Source: Vibrio sp. SCSIO 43135 (GTDB lineage Bacteria; Pseudomonadota; Gammaproteobacteria; Enterobacterales; Vibrionaceae). Taken from it: a DNA stretch of 64,000 bases. The position numbers and the translations under genes were made by a program. The stretch is taken from the NCBI RefSeq assembly GCF_023716665.1, contig NZ_CP071860.1, positions 434,001-498,000 on the forward strand, written 5' to 3'. Every line of letters begins with the position of its first letter. The stretch's first letter is position 1. The notes beneath the pieces were generated by a model. That model saw nothing but the letters and a program-made list of their open reading frames with translations. It had not been told where the DNA came from and did not search any database. Shown piece by piece: positions 27,825 through 36,757 of this stretch.

Positions 27825-29012
27825 CTACTGCTTCTGTAACTCCTCAAATCCATTAATTCGTTGATGCCATTTCGTTCCGATGGTCAGCGAGACCAATAGG
27901 CTTGTTAACGCAATCAAGGATCCTGTCAAAAATACCCACTGATACCCAGACATCCAGATGATCCCCAGCAAAAATGGTAGGAACACAGCGGCAACATGGT
28001 TGATTGTGAATGACAAACTTGCCGTTGAAGCCACTTCATCTTCCCTGATGGTTTTCTTAAAGTAGGTATTTAAGGCTATCGCAAAGCTAAAAATGATACT
28101 GTCGATAACGTATAGCGCGGCGGCCGCGTAATGATCATCTACAAATGCGTAAGATAGGAACACCAACACTAGTGCAGTGTACTCAATGATCAAAGCCCGC
28201 CGCTCTCCAATGCGATCGATAAAGCGCCCAACATAAGGTAGAGCCACCGTGGTCGCTAAGCTGGATATCATAAACAAAGCGGCCATCATGGGGATCGTGT
28301 AGCCAAACTTAGTGACCATCAGCAAACCAGCGAATGCGACAAATATTTGTCTTCTTGCTCCGCTCAAAAATGTCAGAATGTAGTATGTCGTGTACTCGCG
28401 TCGCACAATCAGTTTGGTGTGTTGCTTAACCTCTGTGTGAGTATCTCTAAAGGTAATCAAATAGACTGCCAGCGCGAAACATATCGCTCCACAGGTAAAG
28501 AATATGGCTCTATCGGAAACATCAAAAAGATAGCTCGCGACCATTATGCCAAGAAAAGTCACCATCGAGAAAAATGAGGCAGCAGAACGAATCTTCCCCA
28601 TTGATTCACTGAAATCTTCAGTCGCTAGCAACTGTGTTGAAAGTGATTTGTTTACCGCTTCTAGGTAATGGAAACCAATCGACATAATCGTGGTGCTGAA
28701 ATAGAAACCATAAATCGAAGGTAGGTATCCCGTGACCGCAACGCCCAGTCCTAATGTTGCAACCGACAATACCGCAACTCTTTGCTCTGAGGCGATGAAC
28801 AACAAAAACAATACGGTGAATGAGAGTAAACCAGGGATTTCCCTAACACTCTGCAAGATACCCACGTCAGCGCCCGTCATGCCGACCGTATCGACGGCAA
28901 AGTTGTTCATAACAACGCGCCACCCAGTATTCGCTATCACCGATGCAATAGCGATAATCACCAACATTGCGAATGAACTCCGCGATGTTAAAGTTCGAAG
29001 CCAGTGCATCAT
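27825..29012 (-). CDS. MFS transporter of the peptide/di-iron operon
   Basis: 395 residues, twelve predicted helices. The ATG directly follows the TAA of the ferritin-like gene (tandem ATG ATG), so translation is coupled. Central loop with VKQHTKLIVRREY and the RxGxR-type VGRFIDRIGERRAL motif of MFS proteins are visible. It could export a product of the di-iron enzyme, or of the small peptide upstream. Substrate unknown; 140 bp separate it from the DUF3015 gene. Confidence 0.88.
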   Translation of the reverse strand: MMHWLRTLTSRSSFAMLVIIAIASVIANTGWRVVMNNFAVDTVGMTGADVGILQSVREIPGLLSFTVLFLLFIASEQRVAVLSVATLGLGVAVTGYLPSIYGFYFSTTIMSIGFHYLEAVNKSLSTQLLATEDFSESMGKIRSAASFFSMVTFLGIMVASYLFDVSDRAIFFTCGAICFALAVYLITFRDTHTEVKQHTKLIVRREYTTYYILTFLSGARRQIFVAFAGLLMVTKFGYTIPMMAALFMISSLATTVALPYVGRFIDRIGERRALIIEYTALVLVFLSYAFVDDHYAAAALYVIDSIIFSFAIALNTYFKKTIREDEVASTASLSFTINHVAAVFLPFLLGIIWMSGYQWVFLTGSLIALTSLLVSLTIGTKWHQRINGFEELQKQ

Positions 29013-29744
29013 TTAAGCCGCCGATTCCAATAGAAAATCTTGAATACGATCACGCATAAATAGAGCCATCGAAGAAAGATCGTCCCAAGTTTCCTTATTC
29101 GTGTGGGTGATACACTCTATGAACACTTTGCTTAGATGTGGCTCAACATGTAGCCAGCGGCTGACATATTGCGCGGTGTAACATACATGCTGCATTTCAT
29201 CTTCTAAGATTTTTTGAATCGTTGGACGCATTTGTTTCATGTAATCATCGTTAGACTCGTCAATGATCGCCAAATGCAGCACCAGTAACCGCCATGATCG
29301 TATTTCAATCGAGTGAACCCGAAACAGGAATGTCTTTAGCTCATCATCAAAGTTCATGACTTTGTCTAGCTCAATCTGAACTTCATGTTCATGCGTTTCT
29401 GTCTCGTAACCAGTTAAAGGGATAAGGCTGGCAAACAGCGTAGAATGATTCATTTCATCGTTATAATGACGCAACATACGTTGCCTCAACTCATCATCGG
29501 CATATCGCTCAGCAATCATTCGTAATCTTGCTGCACCTTTAGCTTCATCTATCGCATTGTGCAAAAGGTAGTAAGCCATCATCTTCTTGTTTTGAAAAAT
29601 AGTCCTAGCTAAACCATTCATCATCTCGGAAGTGAATGACAAATCAGAGACTAAGTACTTCTCGATGCAATCTTTGTACTCTTTAGAAAGACTCACACCT
29701 TTAGTATCAAATAAGTCATAGAGGCTGCTTTGTATATTGTTCAT
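29013..29744 (-). CDS. Ferritin-like di-iron protein, function unknown
   Basis: 243 residues, all helical. Two glutamate plus E-x-x-H pairs are visible: E67 and E97-x-x-H100 (DEMNHS), E147 (SIEIRSW) and E183-x-x-H186 (DEMQHV), the ligand set of carboxylate-bridged di-iron ferritin-like oxygenases and oxidases (MiaE, rubrerythrin and related folds). I do not recognise the exact family. It lies between the 47-residue peptide and the MFS gene, and its di-iron centre plus this context suggests an oxidative tailoring reaction, but this is inference. Confidence 0.8.
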   Translation of the reverse strand: MNNIQSSLYDLFDTKGVSLSKEYKDCIEKYLVSDLSFTSEMMNGLARTIFQNKKMMAYYLLHNAIDEAKGAARLRMIAERYADDELRQRMLRHYNDEMNHSTLFASLIPLTGYETETHEHEVQIELDKVMNFDDELKTFLFRVHSIEIRSWRLLVLHLAIIDESNDDYMKQMRPTIQKILEDEMQHVCYTAQYVSRWLHVEPHLSKVFIECITHTNKETWDDLSSMALFMRDRIQDFLLESAA

Positions 29745-29771
29745 AGACTATTCCTTTACTCAGCTGATATT

Positions 29772-29805
29772 TTCAACAAGACACCCGATTGAGTGTCTTA
29801 TTGAA
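29772..29805 (-). promoter_or_regulatory. Intercistronic hairpin between the peptide and di-iron genes
   Basis: AAGACAC / GTGTCTT with an eight-base loop, extended by TTCAA / TTGAA after one mismatch. No T run. Such hairpins often stabilise or attenuate the transcript so that an upstream small gene is expressed more highly. Confidence 0.6.
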
Positions 29806-29820
29806 CGGGGGAGCAGCGTG

Positions 29821-29964
29821 TTAGCGAGATGCCTTTTTGTGCTGTTCAGACGGGACAGGGTTCGATTCAAATGCGGCATTTGAACGTACTAATCTTGGAG
29901 GTTGGTCAGAGATATTTTGCTTCTTAAGCTTTAGTGACAAAGCTGTGCGTAGTTTTCCGTTCAT
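29821..29964 (-). CDS. Small peptide gene (47 aa), candidate precursor for the di-iron/MFS operon
   Basis: 47 residues, not in a standard long-ORF set. Starts MNGKLRTALSLKLKKQNIS, continues DQPPRLVRSNAAFESNPV and ends PSEQHKKASR. Basic N-terminus, no Cys, one Phe, Pro- and Asn-rich C-terminal half. A very good ribosome-binding site (AGAGGATCTGAAC) precedes the ATG. It is the first gene ahead of the di-iron enzyme and MFS transporter with a hairpin between. No family recognised. Codon use looks normal and the frame is not antisense to any gene. Confidence 0.65.
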   Translation of the reverse strand: MNGKLRTALSLKLKKQNISDQPPRLVRSNAAFESNPVPSEQHKKASR

Positions 29965-30003
29965 GTTCAGATCCTCTTTAAATAAAATTGTGCTCAGTGC
30001 TTG

Positions 30004-30018
30004 GTTGCGATATGCAAC
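30004..30018. promoter_or_regulatory. Operator-like inverted repeat in the peptide-operon 5' region
   Basis: GTTGC-GATAT-GCAAC, about 40 bases before the peptide ATG. Downstream of a TATTAT box at 30038-30043, so it could be an operator or an RNA stem. Confidence 0.4.
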
Positions 30019-30037
30019 TCAAATCAAGAACACGAAG

Positions 30038-30066
30038 ATAATACGCACGGTTAATAGTTTGTTACA
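30038..30066 (-). promoter_or_regulatory. Possible promoter of the peptide operon with ArcA-like box
   Basis: TATTAT -10 box (30043-30038) with a weak -35 TGTAAC 17 bp before it. The -35/spacer overlaps GGTTAATAGTTTGTTACA, two GTTA repeats 11 bp apart as in the ArcA box. Confidence 0.4.
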
Positions 30067-30094
30067 TGATCGTTTTTGGAATGTTATTTCTTGA

Positions 30095-31017
30095 GGTTGG
30101 TGAGTATTCAGGGCGATTTTCATTGCGTGGATTTCTCATCCGAAATACATATGTTTTGTTCGTGGTGTTATATGGGAAGTGAGCTAGTGGGCTTCACTAT
30201 TGGGAAATTGAGAGGGTTGTTTAAGCGTTGCTGTGGGCTACAAATATGATAGGTCGAAATAGCATCGTGAAGCTTCTGGCAAGGTGAGGGGGCCGAGATG
30301 CTTTGCTTACAATCAGATGAGTTGGCCCACCGATACACTAGTCTTTTTGTTGTTTAACGAATTGGCCCGGCGTCATACCAAATTGGTTTACGAGTTTGGT
30401 TTAGAGCGAACAGAAGACAACTGGCAAATTACATCAGTGAAGCTGAACAGAGAGAGAAGCAGAGCAAGGAAGCCGTGACGTGTTGGCAGAAGCGCCCAAG
30501 CACGCCGGGCAGAATTTCAAAGCTCGTGAAACGCTCAAAGTAAGCTATTGATAGGGTGTTAAAGCATAAATAGAAACTCCCAACGGGAGTTTCTATTTAC
30601 TAGTAGGAAGAAAGTTATCACAAACTACACTCAATACCGTCGCTTCCATCGACTTGCTTAAAATGCATCAAGTGCCTCTTCTTTTGTTCCACTTGCGGCT
30701 TGGGTGGTTGTTTGCTCTATAACTGGTGGGGTGGGGGCATTACAAGCCATGCCGTGCAGAACTTGGGGAAACGGTTTAAAACGGATGAGATTCTAAGCTA
30801 ACTGGTTTAACTCGTTTTTGCCCCATTACAAGCTACATAACTTTCGTGTGATGCTTTGCAGATAGGTATTTGGCTTATTAATTCTAATCTGAATGATGTC
30901 TACAGAACTGTCACTCGCAGGTGGAGTGACATCAAAAGATTAGAGCACGCTTTAATAGACTAGGTGCCACAATCTAGTATTCCGGTTACAGTATTATTTG
31001 CTATTAATGAGTAGAGG
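30095..31017. other. Gene-poor junction region with coding relics
   Basis: 922 bp upstream of the DMSP-type block. On the plus strand 30284-30545 shows protein-like stretches in two frames (VYEFGLERTEDNWQITSVKL, then CWQKRPSTPGRISKLVKRSK ending TAA) that look like a decayed or frameshifted gene; identity unknown. A 14-bp perfect terminator hairpin follows at 30568-30598. On the minus strand, 30660-30780 reads NAPTPPVIEQTTTQAASGTK and EEALDAF before a stop, another possible remnant. Confidence 0.45.
30568..30598 (+). terminator. Terminator at the end of a relic gene
   Basis: AAATAGAAACTCCC / GGGAGTTTCTATTT, 14 perfect pairs with a 3-base loop; located just past the last stop of the plus-strand relic. 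Confidence 0.75.
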
Positions 31018-32358
31018 TCACCGCTTGAGTATCTCTTGTAACGTCTCTTTTAATTCAGTCGAGTTTTTTGCCTCTTTAACATAGTCAAAAGTTGCTTTGT
31101 ATCCAATCTTAGACTTAACCTGTACGACGAGTGGCACTAAGGCAGACTCATTACGAGATTGTGTCTCTGAGTTGACTTCTATCCCGAGAATACACTTCTC
31201 AGTTAGTACTGAAATACCTTTCTCTAGGTGATCTATCGCATCCAATAGATTGATAATCAGTAGCATTCCCCACGGGTTATAATCTAACTCTCCATGGATA
31301 TGTGCTTGTTTAGATGAATAACAATGCCCTTGTGCTTGCATAGCAGACTGAATGGCAAACTCGGGAACCGTAGGGTTTACTTTCCCAGGCATAGCACTTG
31401 AACCAGCCTGTACTGCTGGAAGCGTAATTTCCGATAAACCTCCCTCGGGACCGGAAGACATCAGACGCAGGTCTTTCGCTATCTTGATAATAAAGCCCGC
31501 TAAGTTCTCCAACTGGCTCACACAATGAGTTTGAGCATCGAATGATTGGCTGGATTGAAACAAGTTATCGTTCTTGCGAAGCTCTATACCGGTCACGTCT
31601 GAAAGTACTGAGATACAACGCTCGGCATAAGCCGTTGAGCAGTCACCACTTCGACCAATAATATTACCGCTTAAATTAACAGCCTGAAGGTCGTTGCGAC
31701 ACGCTTTAAGGTGCATTTGATAGGTGCGTAGTGATGCTAAATAACCACTCCAGAATTGTTTAAACTCAATCGTGACTGCATCCTGCATACAGGTTCTAGC
31801 GAGTTTAGAGCTGTCGCTGTGGCTCGCCATTAAATACTCAAACGCGTACATCAAGCGTTCAATGGTTATATCTAAGCGGTCAAGGGCTTCAATCGCAGCC
31901 AAGTGGCTTGCGGTTTGCAAGCAATCGCTCGTTGAATGATTCATGTTAATGGCATCATTCGGATGAACGGGAGAATAAGAGCCGTAGGGCTGGGCATAAT
32001 AGCTATGATTGACAATGTTAGCGACGACTTCATTGACATTCATATTAACTGAAATGCCACCACCACCATGAAAGGCGTGAACGGGGAATAGCTCCTTTTG
32101 GTAGTTTTCTAGTACGGACTGACAGGTGTTTTCAACGTTCAATGAAAGCACAGGATCCATTTCTCCGATTTCCCTGTTTACACGAGCAGAAGCTAATTTG
32201 ATGCGTAAAACAGCAGTGACAAGTGAAGCGTAGTCACCAAGTGTTTTTTGATTATCTACAGGATACAGATTTAGAGCTCGTTGTGTTTGAGCCCCATAAG
32301 GGAGTACCGCTGGAATTTTCACTTCACCAATATTATCGACTTCGATTCTGTATTGCAT
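31018..32358 (-). CDS. Fumarase/aspartase-superfamily lyase of unknown substrate
   Basis: 446 residues from ATG 32358 (AAGGAAAAAT before it); the frame continues upstream but would overlap the dehydrogenase gene. The superfamily signature GSSAMPGKVNPTVPE is intact, with catalytic-loop Ser in SSAMPGK and the HNSTSDCLQTA-type substrate region in the N-terminal half (NMNHSTSDCL). Members add or remove water or ammonia across a C=C bond next to a carboxylate (fumarase, aspartase, argininosuccinate lyase). Sits in one operon with the aldehyde dehydrogenase, next to a DddP gene. Acrylate or a related acid is a plausible substrate. Confidence 0.8.
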   Translation of the reverse strand: MQYRIEVDNIGEVKIPAVLPYGAQTQRALNLYPVDNQKTLGDYASLVTAVLRIKLASARVNREIGEMDPVLSLNVENTCQSVLENYQKELFPVHAFHGGGGISVNMNVNEVVANIVNHSYYAQPYGSYSPVHPNDAINMNHSTSDCLQTASHLAAIEALDRLDITIERLMYAFEYLMASHSDSSKLARTCMQDAVTIEFKQFWSGYLASLRTYQMHLKACRNDLQAVNLSGNIIGRSGDCSTAYAERCISVLSDVTGIELRKNDNLFQSSQSFDAQTHCVSQLENLAGFIIKIAKDLRLMSSGPEGGLSEITLPAVQAGSSAMPGKVNPTVPEFAIQSAMQAQGHCYSSKQAHIHGELDYNPWGMLLIINLLDAIDHLEKGISVLTEKCILGIEVNSETQSRNESALVPLVVQVKSKIGYKATFDYVKEAKNSTELKETLQEILKR

Positions 32359-32401
32359 ATTTTTCCTTAATTGGGCGGATAGGACCGCCCAACATATTTG
32401 A

Positions 32402-33934
32402 CTAGCTTTCGCCGTAGTAGACCCAAATACTCTTAGTCTTTGTGTAAGAAGATAGCGAATGAATGGCCATTTCTTTACCCCAACCACTTTGTTTAAAGCC
32501 TCCAAATGGGCTGGCAAGTCCATAGCAACCATATTTGTTTACAAACACCATACCAGCATCAATCTGCTCAACCATTCGATGTGCGCGAGTCACATTAGAT
32601 GTGTATATACCTGCTGCAAGCCCATATTCCGTGTTGTTAGCTATTCTAACGGCGTCTTCTTCAGTTCTGAATTTGATACAGGAAAGCACCGGGCCAAAGA
32701 TCTCTTCGCGAGCTATACGTGCATCTTCAGGTACTTCTGAGAAAATTGTTGGGCGCACAAAGTAGCCGTTGTTATTCCCATTTGATGTATCTCGCGTACC
32801 ACCAGCAACCAGTTTTGCTTCGGTTTTACCTATCTCAATGTAAGACATGATTTTATTGAACTGCGCTTCATTACATTGAGGCCCTTGTTCACTTTCAGGA
32901 TCTAACGGATCACCACACTTAACAGCCTCTGCTTTAGCAATCAGTTTCTCAAGAACGTAATCGTAAATTCCTTCTTGAATTAAGAATCGTGTTGGTTCGG
33001 AGCACTTTTCACCTTTATGAGAGAACATAACAGTAAAGGCGCGATCAATAGCTGCATCTAGGTTTTCAGTATCCTCAAAGAAAATACAAGGAGACTTACC
33101 GCCAAGCTCAAGCGTGACTGATTTCATGTTTGATTGGCCGCTATTCTCAATAATTTTGCGTCCAATCGGTGTACTACCCGTAAAGGAAACTTTTTGCACA
33201 TTATTGCTGACTGTTAGCTGATTTGAAGCCGCTCCATCAGCGATTACTAGGTTTAAAACACCGTCTGGAATATCAACGTTTTCAACAATTTTTTCTATCA
33301 AATATAAGGAGGTCAAAGGTGTAAACTCGGATGGTTTTAGAATAACCGTATTCCCCATAGCTAAAGCCGGAGCGATTTTCAACGCGGCCTGATAAAGAGG
33401 AAAGTTCCAAGGTGCGATAAGAGCACACACACCAACCGGTTCTTTATTCGTGAAGTTAAGGTATTCAGGATCGACAGGTGACGTTTCGCCATAAAATTTA
33501 TCAGTCCAGCCTGCATAGTACTCAAAGATATCAGCACAAGTTGGAATATCATCTGCCAACGACTCTGTTAAAAGTTTCCCGTTTGGTAGCGTCTCTAGCA
33601 CCGCTAAGACTTCAGTATGATCACGAATAACCTGAGCAATATCGCGAAGAACTTTAGCTCGTCCAGTCCTACTAACTTTACTCCAAACACCAGATTGGTG
33701 AGCTTGTGAGGCAACAACAGTCGCTTCTTCAACTAGCTGCTCATCAGCTAAAGGGATGTTACATAACACATCTCTATTACTAGGGTTGGTAACCATCCAG
33801 TTATTCTCCAAGTTCCCAAGAACCCATTGGCCGCCAATAAACTGTTTTTTATCTTTGCTTAGCCATCCTTTAGCTGTAGCGATCGCTAAGTTGTATTGAG
33901 TATCCATATTTTCTCCAAACTGCGCATTTGTCAT
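32402..33934 (-). CDS. Aldehyde dehydrogenase (NAD(P)+ type)
   Basis: 510 residues (or 501 from ATG 33907, which has GGAGA in front). Catalytic motif LELGGKSPCIFF with Glu, catalytic cysteine in HKGEKCSEPTRF, cofactor FTGSTPIGRKI. Nearest in look to betaine-aldehyde/general ALDHs; the CoA-acylating GQRCMA-type pattern is not seen. Upstream gene of an operon with the fumarase-like lyase; likely oxidises an aldehyde from osmolyte or DMSP catabolism. The LysR gene is divergent from it. Confidence 0.9.
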   Translation of the reverse strand: MTNAQFGENMDTQYNLAIATAKGWLSKDKKQFIGGQWVLGNLENNWMVTNPSNRDVLCNIPLADEQLVEEATVVASQAHQSGVWSKVSRTGRAKVLRDIAQVIRDHTEVLAVLETLPNGKLLTESLADDIPTCADIFEYYAGWTDKFYGETSPVDPEYLNFTNKEPVGVCALIAPWNFPLYQAALKIAPALAMGNTVILKPSEFTPLTSLYLIEKIVENVDIPDGVLNLVIADGAASNQLTVSNNVQKVSFTGSTPIGRKIIENSGQSNMKSVTLELGGKSPCIFFEDTENLDAAIDRAFTVMFSHKGEKCSEPTRFLIQEGIYDYVLEKLIAKAEAVKCGDPLDPESEQGPQCNEAQFNKIMSYIEIGKTEAKLVAGGTRDTSNGNNNGYFVRPTIFSEVPEDARIAREEIFGPVLSCIKFRTEEDAVRIANNTEYGLAAGIYTSNVTRAHRMVEQIDAGMVFVNKYGCYGLASPFGGFKQSGWGKEMAIHSLSSYTKTKSIWVYYGES

Positions 33935-34123
33935 TGTGGTCAGTCCTTAAAAATTTACAGATCTCACAATTTTACAACAACTGAATAAAAGTAATTAACA
34001 TATGAGATTTAATCGTTAGAATTCAAAAAAACCTATAAAAGCGCGCTATTTCGGAAATTAATGTGAAACGCAGCGACCGAGTTTGAGTTCTAAGCCGCTG
34101 TATTTGTGACTAGGAGCAAGATA

Positions 34124-35008
34124 ATGAGACAACTACCCTCGCTTAATGCAGTTCGAGTATTTGAAGTTGCAGGTACGCACTTAAGTTTCACCGCTGCGGC
34201 AAACATTTTAAATGTTACGCAGGGGGCGGTTAGCAAACAGATAAAACAACTCGAGGAGTATTTGGGTGTACCGCTTTTTAAACGCACATCTACTCGAGGG
34301 CTCCTTGAGTTAACTCCGATTGGCGAGCAAGTTCTCGACACGATTTCTCGTTCTCTTTCTGAAGTTGAGAAAGGGTTAGAGGTCATACGGAACCCCAATC
34401 TTCAACAGCGATTAGTTGTCCTTGCTCCTCCAACATTTACCAGCCGTTGGTTGAGTGTTCACCTCGTTAACTTTGCTAAAGCATTTCCTCAGTATGACTT
34501 ACAGATCTATAGCAAACGAGAGCAAAGTACCCTATACGATATTGAAATCCTCTTTGATGAAGTCAGTGAGTTCTATGCAAAAGACAACTTGTTGTTTAAA
34601 GAAAAATACGTAGCAGTCTGCAATCAAGACCTCGTTACCGAGAGCATGAATATTGAGGCTCATACACATAAGATGCTCCATATTCGCCACCATGGTCATA
34701 ACCTCCCGGCATGGAAAGATTGGCTTGAATCAGCCAATATCCAATTGACAGAGGGACATCGAAAAGGGATTTCGATGAGTACTCAAGAACAGGTGATAAA
34801 TACAGCTATCGCTGGAGGCGGATTCGCGGTAGTCGATCTCAATATGGTTTATCACTCACTTAAAAAGCAGGAGCTAATCCAATTTCACCCTCTGCAATGT
34901 CGCAGTCGCTATGGGTATTTTATTCATGTCCCGACTCCTAAAGTCGGTACGAGTAAAGTTGAAGCATTTGTATCCTGGTTGAAAGAAGAGTGCCTTAGCG
35001 TGTCTTAG
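34124..35008 (+). CDS. LysR-family regulator (GcvA-like)
   Basis: 294 residues from ATG 34124, preceded by TAGGAG. HTH SFTAAANILNVTQGAVSKQI; start RQLPSLNAVRVFEVAG is typical of the GcvA/AmpR subgroup. Divergent from the aldehyde dehydrogenase-lyase operon (189 bp between starts) and upstream of the aldo/keto reductase, DddP and BCCT genes. It is likely their regulator, with a catabolic intermediate as the effector (inference). Confidence 0.88.
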   Translation: MRQLPSLNAVRVFEVAGTHLSFTAAANILNVTQGAVSKQIKQLEEYLGVPLFKRTSTRGLLELTPIGEQVLDTISRSLSEVEKGLEVIRNPNLQQRLVVLAPPTFTSRWLSVHLVNFAKAFPQYDLQIYSKREQSTLYDIEILFDEVSEFYAKDNLLFKEKYVAVCNQDLVTESMNIEAHTHKMLHIRHHGHNLPAWKDWLESANIQLTEGHRKGISMSTQEQVINTAIAGGGFAVVDLNMVYHSLKKQELIQFHPLQCRSRYGYFIHVPTPKVGTSKVEAFVSWLKEECLSVS

Positions 35009-35213
35009 CTTCAATTTTTCAAACAACCACGATTACCAATCAGAATGTAACTGATTGTTTTTTATTAAATTAAATTCACCATACATGCAATGATGAACTA
35101 AACTCATGCATACCTAACTTATATTCACTCGTGTTTTGTTGGCTTTTGAATCTAAATACTCAGGTCAACAAACAAAAATTAAACATTTCGTTTACATAAC
35201 GCGAGGGGTGAAT

Positions 35214-36233
35214 ATGGAATACGTACAACTAGGTAACTCTGGCCTCAAGGTGTCTCGTTTGTGCCTTGGAACGATGAACATGGGCTCTAAGGAATGGAAG
35301 CCTTGGATCTTTAATGAGAAAGAGAGCGAGCCAATCATTCGTCATGCTATCGACCATGGTGTTAACTTTATCGACCTAGCAGACTTTTACTCATATGGAG
35401 CAGGTGAAGAAGTCGTTTGTAATGTACTCAATCGCATTGGACAACGTGACAAACTGATTGTCACAACTAAAGTTGGCTACCAAATGAATGATGACATCAA
35501 CGCACAAGGCCACTCTCGCCAGCATATAATGAACTCCATTGATGCATCGCTAAAGCGCATGAAGATGGACTATGTAGATATTTACATGCTTCATTTCTTT
35601 GATGTAAACACCCCTATCGAAGAAACAATGTGCGCTCTGAATGATATCGTTCGATCAGGCAAAGCTCGCTATATTGGTGTTTCAACCATGTATACATGGC
35701 AGCTCGCTAAGATCATCCAGGTATGTGATCAAAACGGTTGGGTAAAACCTATCAACATGCAATTACAATATAATTGTGCCTACCGAGAAGAAGAGAGAGA
35801 GATGATTCCATATTGCCAAGACCAAGGCATCGGAGTGTCGGTATTTAGTCCTCTTGCTCGGGGTATCCTCACTAATGATATGCAGTCTAACCGAAACAAA
35901 ACCGATTTCTTTACTGCCGAAATGTATAACGACAAGGCTTCATTTGATATTTCTACTTCTGTTGCCCGCGTAGCCCAGAGGCACAATGTAGCTCCCGCTC
36001 AGGTAGCACAAGCTTGGGTACTATCTAAACAATACGTTTCCTCGATGTTAGTTGGTGCTGATACTCCGGAACAATTCAATAGCGCTCTAGCTGCTTTGGA
36101 AATGAATCTAGATCAAGATGATATATTTGAGTTAGAACGCAATTATACGCCTTGCGATATAATCAACGATTACACAGCAGGAAATCGTATCCCTCGAGAA
36201 GCTCGCCTCCCCAAAGGTATTTACGCTAAATAA
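35214..36233 (+). CDS. Aldo/keto reductase
   Basis: 339 residues from ATG 35214 (GCGAGGGGTGAAT before it). AKR barrel with DLADFYSYGAGEEVV (catalytic D and Y), KVGYQ lysine, MLHFFD histidine and C-terminal APAQVAQAWVL NADPH helix. Subgroup near YajO/potassium-channel beta type. Could reduce an aldehyde such as malonate semialdehyde in the DMSP/acrylate context, but this is inference. Confidence 0.87.
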   Translation: MEYVQLGNSGLKVSRLCLGTMNMGSKEWKPWIFNEKESEPIIRHAIDHGVNFIDLADFYSYGAGEEVVCNVLNRIGQRDKLIVTTKVGYQMNDDINAQGHSRQHIMNSIDASLKRMKMDYVDIYMLHFFDVNTPIEETMCALNDIVRSGKARYIGVSTMYTWQLAKIIQVCDQNGWVKPINMQLQYNCAYREEEREMIPYCQDQGIGVSVFSPLARGILTNDMQSNRNKTDFFTAEMYNDKASFDISTSVARVAQRHNVAPAQVAQAWVLSKQYVSSMLVGADTPEQFNSALAALEMNLDQDDIFELERNYTPCDIINDYTAGNRIPREARLPKGIYAK

Positions 36234-36258
36234 ATAGCATATAACTCAAACTGTATTT

Positions 36259-36284
36259 AAATGGCACTTAATGTGCCATTTTTT
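36259..36284 (+). terminator. Terminator of the aldo/keto reductase gene
   Basis: AAATGGCAC / GTGCCATTT with a 5-base loop and T run, about 25 bases after the stop. Confidence 0.9.
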
Positions 36285-36757
36285 GTATTTTTAATACGGA
36301 AACCCCATCTATAACAGTCAGCTTCCTGAATGACGCTAATCGTACTCGACACTTCCTAACCCCTTCTGGATGAAGTCCAGAATTAGCTCGGCTACCTCCA
36401 TCAACTTCCGCTTCTAACCCAAGGGTTTTACAAGCCACTGGTTTTACAAAATCAGCTTAACTTACTGATACCTATGACGATATAGGCGTTTTTGCACGTC
36501 TGGCAATTAAACTTAGCTCACAGAACTAAAAGTAAACCCCTCAAAATGCAACACTCGATTAACAACGTGTTATTGATGACTATCACTATTGGAATATAGA
36601 CATTCAAGGTCAATTCAATCTAACTGGTTGTTTAATTGGAGGATTCATTATCGAGTGAATTTTGTTCTTAGGTATGGGACTTTATTTCCATTATTCACCG
36701 ATAACATTGCTGTAACATTGAACCCAATTAATAAGGTGGTTTATTAAGGGAAATAAA
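36285..36757. other. Intergenic region with a possible decayed reading frame
   Basis: Between the reductase and dddP. On the minus strand 36300-36450 reads a protein-like stretch (CKTLGLEAEVDGGSRANSGL then HPEGVRKCRVRLASF) without a start codon; no function recognised. It may hold the dddP promoter. Otherwise nothing certain. Confidence 0.35.

Noticed and set aside
29837..30094. 85-residue plus-strand ORF opposite the small peptide gene
   Set aside because: The minus-strand 47-residue frame has the better ribosome site, protein character and context; this frame is its antisense.
30284..30478. 64-residue plus-strand ORF before the DMSP block
   Set aside because: Starts without a ribosome site and its coding character jumps to another frame; treated as a relic rather than a gene.
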